Shown: piece after piece, positions 51,089-55,354 of the stretch
Position numbering within the stretch: position 1 is the first letter of the stretch
Layout: every line of letters starts with the position of its first letter
From: Choristoneura fumiferana
Lineage: Eukaryota > Arthropoda > Insecta > Lepidoptera > Tortricidae
Length of the DNA stretch: 64,000 bases
Reading direction: 5' to 3'
NCBI RefSeq assembly: GCF_025370935.1
Contig: NC_133497.1
Coordinates: forward strand, 2,853,830 to 2,917,829
The notes under the pieces: generated by a model
The model's input: the letters and a program-made list of their open reading frames with translations, nothing else
Databases searched by the model: none
What the model was told of the DNA's origin: nothing
Made by a program: the position numbers and the translations under genes

Positions 51089-54000
51089 ATATATATACAT
51101 ATATATATATGTACAGCACTATCTCGATTGTCGATTCTTTGTTAGAATTAAGTTTTTTTCCCCCCCTTCTCTGTGCACACCTGTGCGAGCGCAATACACG
51201 TTTAAACCCAGTGGGAATTCAATTTTTATCTATTAAATCCCCAGCACGCCTTAAGCTAGCCCTATCAACCAAATACAGTGCCTGCTCATCAACTAGCTTT
51301 TGCCCGCGAGTACTTTAGTTATCAGGGCAAATGTTTTAATTAGCCCTCGTTATAATTGTGACATTTGTATCTGTGTGCAAAGCGAAGTACTGCCGTAAAC
51401 GATAGGTAACAGTAACAGTTTACTAAAGTACTTCACTAAAAACAACATTTTTTACCAGTTTTGAAGCTAGTTTATGAAAAGATTTATGCTAAGCACGAGA
51501 ACTAGTAAATGAATTATCTCGTATGCTTCCGGCGAGAATCGAATCTTACTCTAGAACCCGAAGTATATATTCGAATTTGCACTGTACATAATATTTTGTA
51601 AATTAGGTAAAAGATAAATAAGAACGGATAATCACACTAAAATTACGCTTATGGATTTTATTATGCACAGCACAATGAGCAATTTTAAAGTTAGGTACTT
51701 AATGCATAATTATTTGCAAATTTATTTCAGACATCATTTTAAATATCAATTTAATTTCCACATTTTAGTTGTACATTTTGTAGGAAAAACTTCTCCCCTA
51801 TTGAAGTCGCCAACACCATACGGATCATTTTAATTGTGACCAGCCATATTTTTAGTCTAGAAACAAGGAAGTCTCATAGAAACTCCCCCCTTATAAGTCG
51901 AACGTTACTTTCTCTTTCTTTATCTTTACCTACGCAGATCATTTTTATTTTAAATCAGGACCCTGTAAGTATACCAATTTTCATAATGCTAAGTCCAGAA
52001 ATGAGAAAATTTCCATACAAACTTTACCCCCCCCCCCCCCATTTTACCTAATTTTATCCATTTCACCTACACAGATAATTTTTAATTCTCATCGAGAACT
52101 TGTATACCTATTTTCATACTTGTAAGTCCAGAAATGAGAAAATTACCATAAAATCTTTACACCCCATTTTACCCCTTTAGGGTTAATTTTTTCCATTTCA
52201 CCTACACAGATAATTTTTAATTCTAATCGAGAACTTGTATACCTATTCTCATAGAAATGAGAAAATTTCCATACAATCTTTACCCCCATTTTACCCCTTT
52301 AGGGGGGAATTTTATCCATTTCACCTAGATAGATAATTTTTAATTCTCATCGAGAACTTGTATACCTATTTTCATACTTGTAAGTCCAGAAATGAGAAAA
52401 TTACCATAAAATCTTTACACCCCATTTTACCCCTTAGGGTTAATTTTTTCCATTTCACCTACACAGATAATTTTAATTCTAATCGAGAACTTGTATACCT
52501 ATTCTCATAGAAATGAGAAAATTTCCATACAATCTTTACTCCCCATTTTACCCCTTCAGGGGGAATTTTATCCATTTCACCTAGATAGATAATTTTTAAT
52601 TGTAATCGAGAACTTATACACCTATTTTCATACTACTAAGTCCAGAAATGAGAAAATCTATATATATAAAAGAAGAAACTGACTGACTGACTTATAGATC
52701 AACGCACAGCCCAAACCGCTGGGCCTAGAAACTTGAAATTTGGTTCTTTTTCTGGTAATAAATTTTAAGACTGTAATAAGTGTTTTAATTGTGTTATAAT
52801 GCACATAATATTAGTTGATTTTTTTCGTAATGGCTACGGAACCCTATCTGGGGCGTGTCCGACACGCTCTTGGCCGGTTTTTTTAATAATCCGAACTGTT
52901 TTCATTGACATTATCCGTCATTGCCCATTGATCCATTTTCTGGTTCCAACTTGCTATAACTTCGGCTTGCTTCGTCTTCTTAGATTGGCAAAGTTTCGAC
53001 AACGTCTATCAACAAATTACTATAATGAGTTTCTGTTCACTATAGATATTGCGAAGCTATTATAACTGTTAGATTAGCATGTTACCAGCTTAGAGATAGA
53101 TAGATTTATTTCTTAATGGAAATCATTCATTACATTTCAGACTAGTCAAAAATATAAGGGTTCTCAAAGGTGTACTGCCGTTTCGGCAAAATATTTTTCG
53201 CCAAATTTCACTTCCCAAAAAACTTATCGCAGTATTTTCATTTAGCAAACGTATTTTCGCATTTTATTCATTTGGTCAAATTATCATTTGGCATAATTTT
53301 ACATTGTCAAGTTTTATTATGACAAACGTTTTCTTTTGGCTAATATTATATTCCAAAAAAATGTTTGTTCAAAATGACACTTCGCACACGAACCAACCAC
53401 AGAAACCAACTGCTACCCAAAAAAGTAGGTTAGGTTAGGTTAGAATTGCGTCCCCACAGAAACGAACTGCTACCAGTAAAGTAGGTTATATTGCCATGCA
53501 ATATTTTGTGAAGATTGCTTTATGCCAAACAATACATTTGACTAAATAATACTTGGTAATATGAAACATGACTATTTTCCAAACAATAATTTGGCAAAAA
53601 AAAATACTAACTGTAAAATTGCGATAAGTTGTATTAGCAAATGATTTTTTGCCAAATGATAATTTGAGTAAAATATTTTGGGATGTGATACTTTGGGAAA
53701 AGTTTTTTGCCCATACATTAGTAATCCGTTCTCAAAATATCGTCAAGAGAAATAAAATTACATTGAAAACATGCCTAATCAACATAAAAACAAGCTAATG
53801 TCGATGGGTAAAATCAAATATATAAACAAGCCTTTTGAAGAGGCTTTCTGGAGTTCAGAGGCTTCAGTGGGACGTATACTTATAACTATAAGTAACCTAA
53901 CTAAAACTATGGTTAAGTAAATTTTTGCTGACCAAGCAAATAAAAACTTCCAACCGCAGGGCGCAGGCCTCCTCTCGGAATGAAAGGGCTTGGGCCGTTG

Positions 54001-54378
54001 TTCCAAAATGTGCCTGCCCAGTGAGGGGATTGGGGAGGGGATTACCACGACTTTGCAGGTGGTTAGACCTTGTGCAAGGTTCGCCCGGATTGCTACCACC
54101 ATCTTGCTCGCTAATCCTGCCGTGAAGCAGCAGTGCTTGCACTGTTGTGTTTCGGCGTGGAGAGTAAGACAGCCGGTGCAATTACTGGCACTTGAGGTAT
54201 CCCATCTTAGGCCTCTAGGTTGGCAACGCATCTGCAATACCCCTGGTGTTGCAGATGTTTATGGGCGATGGTGATCTCTTACCATCAGGAGACCCACATG
54301 CTCGTTTGCCATTTAGTCGAATAAAAAAAAACTTGATGGAAACTTACCAAGACATAAAAAGAGACTCCTCAGAATCAT
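17101..54378 (-). CDS. Large lipid transfer protein family gene (vitellogenin/apolipophorin-like), 25 coding exons, 3' end missing
   Basis: Seen: 25 exons join on the minus strand with matching phases at every junction, giving about 1,170 residues. The order is 54378-54348, 49996-49800, 48079-47984, 47140-47027, 44608-44453, 42922-42798, 41745-41589, 40841-40747, 37138-36970, 34441-34195, 32347-32184, 31518-31298, 30285-30171, 27450-27316, 26450-26357, 25950-25849, 25309-25201, 22133-21990, 21593-21467, 20432-20338, 19957-19748, 19333-19192, 18736-18512, 17895-17785 and 17227-17101. A 17-residue signal peptide is followed by a beta-rich N-terminus, a helical stretch (about residues 300-670) and a beta-rich part (about 680-1170). 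Sequons occur in at least eight places. Known: this order matches Vitellogenin_N then DUF1943 in secreted lipid carriers. Inference: a secreted lipoprotein. It is not classic lepidopteran vitellogenin, which has far fewer exons. A lipid transfer particle apoprotein, crossveinless-d-like or apolipophorin-like protein are all possible. No stop codon or vWD domain was found. Confidence 0.82.
17785..17895 (-). CDS. Exon 24 of the lipid transfer protein gene
   Basis: The 111 nt run from phase 0 to phase 0 (residues 1091-1127), with a TTTTAG acceptor and a GTAACC donor. Sequon NVT lies near its end. Confidence 0.82.
18290..18500 (+). repeat. Dispersed repeat 'actaatattataaatgcgaaagt'
   Basis: Common lepidopteran repeat with 'cgcgggctaagccgcgggcg' near its end. 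A related stretch is 21080-21440. Confidence 0.55.
18512..18736 (-). CDS. Exon 23 of the lipid transfer protein gene
   Basis: The 225 nt run from phase 0 to phase 0 (residues 1016-1090). The donor is GTTAGA after AAG. A better-looking GTAAGG lies four bases earlier but would put a stop two codons into exon 24, so the weaker site is chosen. Two cysteines and sequon NMT are present. Confidence 0.78.
19192..19333 (-). CDS. Exon 22 of the lipid transfer protein gene
   Basis: The 142 nt run from phase 2 to phase 0 (residues 968-1015), with a GTAACA donor. Two sequons (NIS, NLT) sit in beta-type sequence. Confidence 0.82.
19748..19957 (-). CDS. Exon 21 of the lipid transfer protein gene
   Basis: The 210 nt run from phase 2 to phase 2 (residues 898-968), with a CACAG acceptor and a GTAAGT donor. 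A hydrophobic stretch (SLILLNGFLLLTAP) comes before SCGVILPP, then LDLKLQIAEL. Confidence 0.82.
20338..20432 (-). CDS. Exon 20 of the lipid transfer protein gene
   Basis: The 95 nt run from phase 0 to phase 2 (residues 867-898), with a GTAAGT donor. The cysteine in FFDCERP may pair with that in exon 21. Confidence 0.82.
20735..21065 (-). mobile_element. RTE-type non-LTR 3' end
   Basis: Antisense tail with 'gccgtaggacgtccactgtt' and CATCATCATC at its left. The frame is broken. Confidence 0.7.
21467..21593 (-). CDS. Exon 19 of the lipid transfer protein gene
   Basis: The 127 nt run from phase 2 to phase 0 (residues 824-866), with a GTAAGA donor. It encodes a beta-type chain with QIIMTSFWKRDSYTVTTGD. 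Confidence 0.82.
21645..21795 (-). mobile_element. SINE fragment in intron 18
   Basis: Antisense 3' half of the 'cccactgctgggcacaggcc' SINE. It lies 50 bp from exon 19. Confidence 0.7.
21990..22133 (-). CDS. Exon 18 of the lipid transfer protein gene
   Basis: The 144 nt run from phase 2 to phase 2 (residues 776-824), with a GTAAGT donor. The 3 kb intron before it holds RTE and SINE debris. Confidence 0.82.
22190..22396 (+). mobile_element. Truncated 'ggtctcctgatggtaagagatc' repeat
   Basis: Left part of the family. It ends in AATAATAAT repeats, 57 bp from the start of exon 18. Confidence 0.75.
22455..22911 (-). pseudogene. RTE-type polyprotein C-terminal fragment
   Basis: The minus frame contains RSMERSMLSIRLSDR and LKWSWTGHIIRTIREKWTKD, typical of RTE-clade reverse transcriptase ends. 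5' truncated. Confidence 0.82.
23310..23545 (-). repeat. Dispersed repeat 'cccaaatggggtaggcagag'
   Basis: A nearly identical copy lies inverted at 61490-61735. No long coding frame. Confidence 0.65.
23740..23897. mobile_element. Foldback element, most of the left arm lost
   Basis: The right arm is complete. The left is reduced to the outer end plus CACGTC joined straight to the GC-rich centre. Confidence 0.8.
23897..24270 (-). mobile_element. Non-LTR 3' tail, 'caaattcaaatgatttattc' type
   Basis: Antisense tail with 'gcgccgcaagaaacttggca'. It abuts the foldback element at 23740-23897, with overlap at GGGTCAAATTC. Confidence 0.6.
24405..25140. repeat. 'Agggttccgt' repeat fragments in intron 17
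   Basis: Two pieces (24405-24680, 25000-25140) carry 'gtgcgagtccaactcgcac' and 'agggttccgtacccaaag'. The AT-rich run between them (24700-25000) has no recognisable gene. Confidence 0.55.
25201..25309 (-). CDS. Exon 17 of the lipid transfer protein gene
   Basis: The 109 nt run from phase 1 to phase 2 (residues 740-776), with a TTCCAG acceptor and a GTAAGT donor. It opens GTPIRLQSTV, continuing the DUF1943-like 'T-E-L-G-x-P' signature from exon 16. Confidence 0.84.
25849..25950 (-). CDS. Exon 16 of the lipid transfer protein gene
   Basis: The 102 nt run from phase 1 to phase 1 (residues 706-740), with a GTAAGT donor. The stretch YYPFQMDVSIPTELG fits the 'P-x-x-x-D-x-S-x-P-T-x-x-G' pattern of the DUF1943 region. 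Confidence 0.84.
26180..26345 (+). repeat. GAT-rich low-complexity tract
   Basis: Imperfect GAT/GTT triplets directly downstream of the exon 15 donor. The open frames over it are composition effects. Confidence 0.7.
26357..26450 (-). CDS. Exon 15, start of the DUF1943-like region
   Basis: The 94 nt run from phase 0 to phase 1 (residues 675-706), between a TTCTCAG acceptor and a GTAAGA donor. It encodes strand-type sequence VHIDVVVKIHDKAVFATHIN. The intron below begins with GAT-rich low-complexity DNA. Confidence 0.78.
26880..27145 (+). mobile_element. RTE-type non-LTR 3' end (copy B)
   Basis: Same fragment as at 190-470. It lacks about 18 bases found in copy A. Confidence 0.8.
27316..27450 (-). 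CDS. Exon 14 (copy B)
   Basis: The 135 nt run from phase 0 to phase 0 (residues 630-674), with a GTAAGT donor. It encodes a charged helix (KIQELVRMLRSFKLDAV). The sequence is identical to 639-773. Confidence 0.86.
27789..27897. mobile_element. Palindromic MITE, 'cgaagttcgtatcgtacc' family (copy B)
   Basis: Allelic or duplicate partner of 1096-1207, with the same degraded right arm. Confidence 0.65.
29038..29058. repeat. (GA)n microsatellite, copy B
   Basis: Shorter partner of the tract at 2351-2380. Confidence 0.9.
29915..30070 (+). mobile_element. SINE fragment (copy B)
   Basis: Partner of 3260-3415. Confidence 0.7.
30171..30285 (-). CDS. Exon 13 (copy B)
   Basis: The 115 nt run from phase 2 to phase 0 (residues 591-629), with a GTAAGA donor. 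The copy at 3512-3626 encodes the same residues but has a weaker donor. Confidence 0.86.
30725..30920 (-). mobile_element. tRNA-headed SINE (copy B)
   Basis: Partner of 4064-4255. It lies head to head with another copy at 30965-31115. Confidence 0.75.
30965..31115 (+). mobile_element. tRNA-headed SINE, plus orientation (copy B)
   Basis: The B-box-like GGTTCGATTCCCAG and following body face away from the copy at 30725-30920. Copy A has the same element at 6720-6870. Confidence 0.75.
31298..31518 (-). CDS. Exon 12 (copy B), helical domain
   Basis: The 221 nt run from phase 0 to phase 2 (residues 518-591). The pattern RIAALHALLSAD is the family's repeating helix. Lys at EYKAA is Arg in the copy at 7074-7294. 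Confidence 0.88.
32184..32347 (-). CDS. Exon 11 (copy B), helical domain
   Basis: The 164 nt run from phase 1 to phase 0 (residues 463-517), with an ACAG acceptor and a GTGAGT donor. Two cysteines flank MVWLQGL. The copy at 9073-9236 differs by a silent change. Confidence 0.86.
32520..33130 (-). mobile_element. 'Agggttccgt' repeat (copy B), complete at its right end
   Basis: Partner of 9780-10330. It keeps the right terminus 'ggctacggaaccctaa' that copy A has lost. Confidence 0.68.
33808..33830. repeat. (TTTC)n microsatellite
   Basis: Tail of a repeat (33630-33830) that also appears inverted near 61730-61990. Confidence 0.85.
34195..34441 (-). CDS. Exon 10 (copy B), helical domain
   Basis: The 247 nt run from phase 0 to phase 1 (residues 381-463). 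The chain has amphipathic helices (LLEDLEVFTKLGLDYPRDI and RHAAILSFATLVHRTM) as in the lipovitellin superhelix. It differs from the copy at 10582-10828 by one residue (D against E at the second codon pair). Confidence 0.88.
34720..34863. mobile_element. MITE with GGGGCTGTTTCACCATCC termini (copy B, full)
   Basis: Nearly perfect palindrome of about 143 bp, flanked by TAA. A third, diverged member is at 39556-39690. The TA-type duplication suggests a Tc1/mariner-type transposase in trans. Confidence 0.8.
34965..35506 (-). mobile_element. Full-length tRNA-headed SINE split by a MITE (copy B)
   Basis: Same SINE as 11322-11622, opened by a 243-bp element at 35140-35382. Confidence 0.82.
35140..35382. 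mobile_element. 243-bp MITE inside a SINE (copy B only)
   Basis: The ends GGGCCAATCAACT and its inverse enclose a non-coding centre. AAAT is duplicated at 35136-35139 and 35383-35386, and is single in copy A's empty site. Confidence 0.85.
35930..36280 (+). mobile_element. Non-LTR reverse transcriptase tail (copy B)
   Basis: Partner of 12000-12312, continued by a second tail (KFFNKLPEYLKTLPPNKFR) absent from copy A. Confidence 0.72.
36970..37138 (-). CDS. Exon 9 of the lipid transfer protein gene, helical domain
   Basis: The 169 nt run from phase 2 to phase 0 (residues 324-380), with a GTACAT donor. The segment SRNIFLEVLPHVRTHACALF is typical of the superhelical part of vitellogenin-like proteins. 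No second copy is seen upstream of exon 10A. Confidence 0.86.
37711..38447. mobile_element. 735-bp element with terminal inverted repeats of about 65 bp
   Basis: Both ends read GTCGGCGGCCGATCGTAAAA, then 'tccgccagatcacgaaattc', in inverse orientation, flanked by TATAT/ATATA. Inside, 'cctaggaatttcatgat' recurs several times in both orientations, with a GAGCGAAG-rich palindrome near 37930-38010. No transposase frame, so it is a non-autonomous DNA transposon. It lies in intron 8. Confidence 0.85.
38815..38960 (-). mobile_element. tRNA-headed SINE fragment
   Basis: Minus-strand GGTTCGATTCCCAG head of the family at 4064. Body pieces continue to about 39215. Confidence 0.65.
39289..39483. mobile_element. 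Palindromic element with GTGCCCTTAGTGTAAG termini
   Basis: Arms of about 80 bp, including 'acaaaatacgtctcgatcgc', face each other across a 35-bp centre. No coding capacity. Confidence 0.82.
39556..39690. mobile_element. Diverged member of the GGGGCTGTTTCA MITE family
   Basis: Same palindrome with changed arms. The right terminus is degraded. Confidence 0.7.
40212..40338. mobile_element. Better preserved MITE of the 'cgaagttcg' family
   Basis: Arms of about 45-50 bp face each other across a short AT centre (about 40270-40290), so the whole element could fold into one hairpin. It lies in intron 8. Confidence 0.7.
40545..40700 (-). mobile_element. SINE fragment in intron 8
   Basis: Diverged antisense piece of the SINE at 41771, 50 bp from exon 8. 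Confidence 0.6.
40747..40841 (-). CDS. Exon 8 of the lipid transfer protein gene, start of the helical region
   Basis: The 95 nt run from phase 0 to phase 2 (residues 293-324), with a GTAAGT donor. Sequon NAS is present, and the sequence leads into the helical repeat region. Confidence 0.82.
41100..41517 (+). mobile_element. 'Agggttccgt' repeat in intron 7
   Basis: Carries 'cggacggacagacagacaga' and ends in 'ggctacggaaccctaaaaa', 70 bp from exon 7. Confidence 0.65.
41589..41745 (-). CDS. Exon 7 of the lipid transfer protein gene
   Basis: The 157 nt run from phase 2 to phase 0 (residues 240-292), with a GTATGT donor. Sequon NVT is present. The basic stretch KSERRRDQ follows the LSLNY strand. 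Confidence 0.82.
41771..42080 (+). mobile_element. Full-length tRNA-headed SINE with a triplicated head
   Basis: The first 18 bases, GAAGCCGTGGTGGCCTAG, occur three times in tandem (41774-41827). Then come the A-box and B-box-like parts (GGGTTCAAACCCC), the body and 'ctgggatgaataataa'. It is an RNA polymerase III type SINE in intron 6, not a tRNA gene. Confidence 0.85.
42645..42760 (-). mobile_element. SINE fragment beside exon 6
   Basis: Antisense piece with 'cccactgcagggcgcagact', 40 bp below the exon 6 donor. Confidence 0.6.
42798..42922 (-). CDS. Exon 6 of the lipid transfer protein gene
   Basis: The 125 nt run from phase 0 to phase 2 (residues 199-240), with a GTAAGT donor. It encodes charged beta-type sequence (VYEFDDKIGLKSLDM). 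Confidence 0.82.
43030..43450. repeat. Diverged third copy of part of the A/B spacer
   Basis: About 300 bp from 'cgttttttgtctttctagat' to 'acgcataatggccataatta' match 28755-29030 and 2070-2345. A piece at 43435-43475 matches 29435-29475. It is more diverged than A from B, so it is a dispersed repeat older than the duplication. Confidence 0.65.
43570..44195 (+). mobile_element. 'Agggttccgt' repeat, most complete copy
   Basis: Begins 'accggccaagagcatgtcgg' with 'agggttccgtagccat' and ends in 'agggttccgtttttgcca', with the poly-G and GACAGACAGA tracts inside. Confidence 0.7.
44453..44608 (-). CDS. Exon 5 of the lipid transfer protein gene, cysteine-rich
   Basis: The 156 nt run from phase 0 to phase 0 (residues 147-198), with a GTCCAG acceptor and a GTAAGT donor. 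Cysteines at about residues 148, 153 and 157 sit where the family's 'G-x-C-x-T-x-Y-x-V ... KT-x-N' region lies. Confidence 0.83.
44745..44880 (-). mobile_element. tRNA-headed SINE in intron 4
   Basis: Minus-strand GGTTCGATTCCCAG head. Linked body pieces run to 45130, where 'gattggttttttggaatc' is inverted. Confidence 0.7.
45213..45400. mobile_element. Foldback element, left arm truncated
   Basis: Only the inner part of the left arm remains (from CTTCGTCTTCGGAGCAACGC). The right arm is complete. Confidence 0.8.
45655..46180 (+). mobile_element. 'Agggttccgt' repeat, diverged
   Basis: Same order of motifs as 43570-44195, with more changes. Confidence 0.6.
46200..47020. other. Intron 4, unexplained part
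   Basis: AT-rich. A minus frame of 69 codons at 46701-46910 has no recognised match and is not needed by the gene model. No other signal seen. Confidence 0.4.
47027..47140 (-). CDS. Exon 4 of the lipid transfer protein gene, with the WS-x-N-x-KRAL motif
   Basis: The 114 nt run from phase 0 to phase 0 (residues 109-146). The stretch EPLWSQNMKRALSLNFQL matches the conserved Vitellogenin_N pattern of a tryptophan followed by N-x-KR and a hydrophobic run. This is one of the clearest family signatures. Sequon NHT is present. Confidence 0.88.
47984..48079 (-). CDS. Exon 3 of the lipid transfer protein gene
   Basis: The 96 nt run from phase 0 to phase 0 (residues 77-108), between a CAG acceptor and a GTAAGA donor. 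It holds the strand-forming stretch YYVEAIAKDIYAVMS. Confidence 0.82.
48225..48515 (+). mobile_element. 'Agggttccgt' repeat fragment in intron 2
   Basis: Begins 'accggccaagtgcgagtcgg' and ends near 'ttaccctttgtgtacggaac'. Confidence 0.6.
49505..49715. mobile_element. Foldback repeat below exon 2
   Basis: 'gcctcagcacgagccag' (49572-49588) is matched by its inverse at 49650-49666. The outer arms 'aaaataattttctacc' and 'ggtagaaaattatttt' also pair. It ends about 85 bp from the exon 2 donor. Confidence 0.75.
49800..49996 (-). CDS. Exon 2: mature N-terminus of the lipid transfer protein
   Basis: The 197 nt run from phase 1 to phase 0 (residues 11-76), between a TTTACAG acceptor and a GTATGG donor. 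The chain carries the HEYTYDI pattern seen near the start of vitellogenin-type proteins, and sequons NVS and NFT. Confidence 0.85.
50023..50230 (-). mobile_element. Non-LTR 3' tail, 'aaatatctttattcaattta' type
   Basis: The same tail occurs at 60645-60870, where reverse-transcriptase sequence follows, so both are ends of one family. Confidence 0.7.
50250..51010. other. Intron 1, AT-rich stretch
   Basis: A 110-bp block at 50505-50620, with GTGACGTCACA, resembles 47300-47420. The sequence 'caggagttgtcaaata' at 50731 matches the right flank of the gap (15379). Nothing else recognised. Confidence 0.45.
51012..51112. repeat. (TA)n microsatellite, about 100 bp
   Basis: Nearly pure AT repeats in intron 1. 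Length is uncertain in any assembly. Confidence 0.95.
51940..52660. repeat. Tandem repeat with two-unit higher order
   Basis: 'ccatttcacctacacagata' or its 'ctagatagata' variant recurs near 52059, 52193, 52314, 52450 and 52573. The spacing alternates between about 135 and 122 bp, making a dimer of about 257 bp. Confidence 0.85.
53160..53720. repeat. AT-rich element full of TTTGGCAAA-type motifs
   Basis: Short motifs such as GCCAAAT and ATTTGGC recur in both orientations, around a GGTTAGGTTAGGTTAG centre. A relative is near 58495-58730. No coding capacity. Confidence 0.6.
53985..54325 (-). mobile_element. Dispersed repeat 'ggtctcctgatggtaagagatc' family, beside exon 1
   Basis: Inverted copy ending about 22 bp from the exon 1 donor at 54347. 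Same family as 9379-9642. Confidence 0.8.
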
Positions 54379-54396
54379 CTTGGCTTCTCAGCTGGC
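54348..54396 (-). CDS. Exon 1: start codon and signal peptide (coding part 54348-54378)
   Basis: The acceptor TTTCCAG ends at 54397. A short leader follows, then an ATG at 54378 in the context GCCAAGATGA. The 31 coding nt end at a perfect GTAAGT donor in phase 1. Joined to exon 2 they give MILRSLFLCLVISSATA, a textbook signal peptide with cleavage after ATA. No other place between 50 and 55.3 kb gave a phase-1 exon with a hydrophobic start. Confidence 0.8.
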
Positions 54397-55282
54397 CTGG
54401 AAACATAAATATATTTTTCACTTCTCATGCTCGTAAAGTTCGTATTTATGCTGGAACTAGGCGACACAAAATGAATTTTTATTCTCTTGTGCATAAAGTA
54501 AAATCTTCTTCAAAGACCAAGGCAAAAGCGATGTCAACAGCCACAAACAAAAAAAAATCTACATATTTTTTTATTTTTTATTTATATAAAACTAAAAATC
54601 AATCAAAATAAATAAATAAAAGTTAAAATTTATATTATAGCAATGCATGAAAAATAAAAGGTATCTAGTAGGTAAGTGAAAAATATTTCAAGTGCTGTTA
54701 CTTCATTTCCCCGCAATCGAAGTGAAAAGCAGAGTGTAAAACTCGAGCATTAAAGCCATTTTCCCCTCGACGTGTCTATCCACTATAACGTGGCTATATG
54801 AACGTCTCGGTTAAAATGGCTTGTTTTATGCTCTTGTTGTACAATCTACTATTAGTTCAAAAAAATATTCGGATTTACGCGTCAGAAGCGTTTTGCCAAC
54901 TGGACCACAGGAATCCCACCAACAAACCTAAAACGTAATTATTCCGAAATACTTTAAGAACACCATATTATTTCGTTTCGCATTAGAAAAAGGGTAGGTA
55001 AACAATTTTGACGAGTATTTTTATTGAAAACGCTTTTAAAAAGTAGTAAATACTTATTAATTTCGATACCAAAAGAATGTAAATTATCTTATTATACTCG
55101 TACATATTAGCTGACAAATTTTTCAAAAGTGATTTTCATTAAAAGACACGTCAATGATCGCTTACCTTCTTTCTAATGATACAATAAACGAATTATACTT
55201 CAAGTTAGCATATTTAATGAATACAGCCATAAAAACATAGCACTCACAATAGCAACTTAGTTAAGTTGTCATAAATACTCAC

Positions 55283-55354
55283 TTTCACTTGATACCAAAC
55301 TGTGTTTAATACAACTTCACAACAGTAGAAACTAAGGACTGCCGAGCAACACTG
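55283..55354 (-). promoter_or_regulatory. Probable non-coding first exon and start site of the lipid transfer gene
   Basis: Inference. A donor reading AAA|GTGAGT ends at 55283. Upstream on the minus strand lie an initiator-like GCAGTG near 55350-55355 and a TATA-like TTTATACG near 55381-55388, about 30 bases before it. The in-frame stretch before the donor has no ATG. It would splice to the acceptor at 54396, just before the signal peptide exon. Without RNA data the 5' limit is a guess. Confidence 0.35.

Noticed and set aside
53425..53445. GGTTAGGTTAGGTTAG as telomere-type (TTAGG)n
   Set aside because: Only about three units, internal to a dispersed element, with no array.
53779..54237. 152-codon minus-strand frame as a gene
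   Set aside because: It lies inside the 'ggtctcctgatggtaagagatc' repeat. Parts recur at four other places.
49800..55352. Start codon formed directly by joining the leader at 55283 to exon 2
   Set aside because: It creates an ATG, but the protein would lack a signal peptide. The 31-nt exon at 54348-54378 gives a perfect one.
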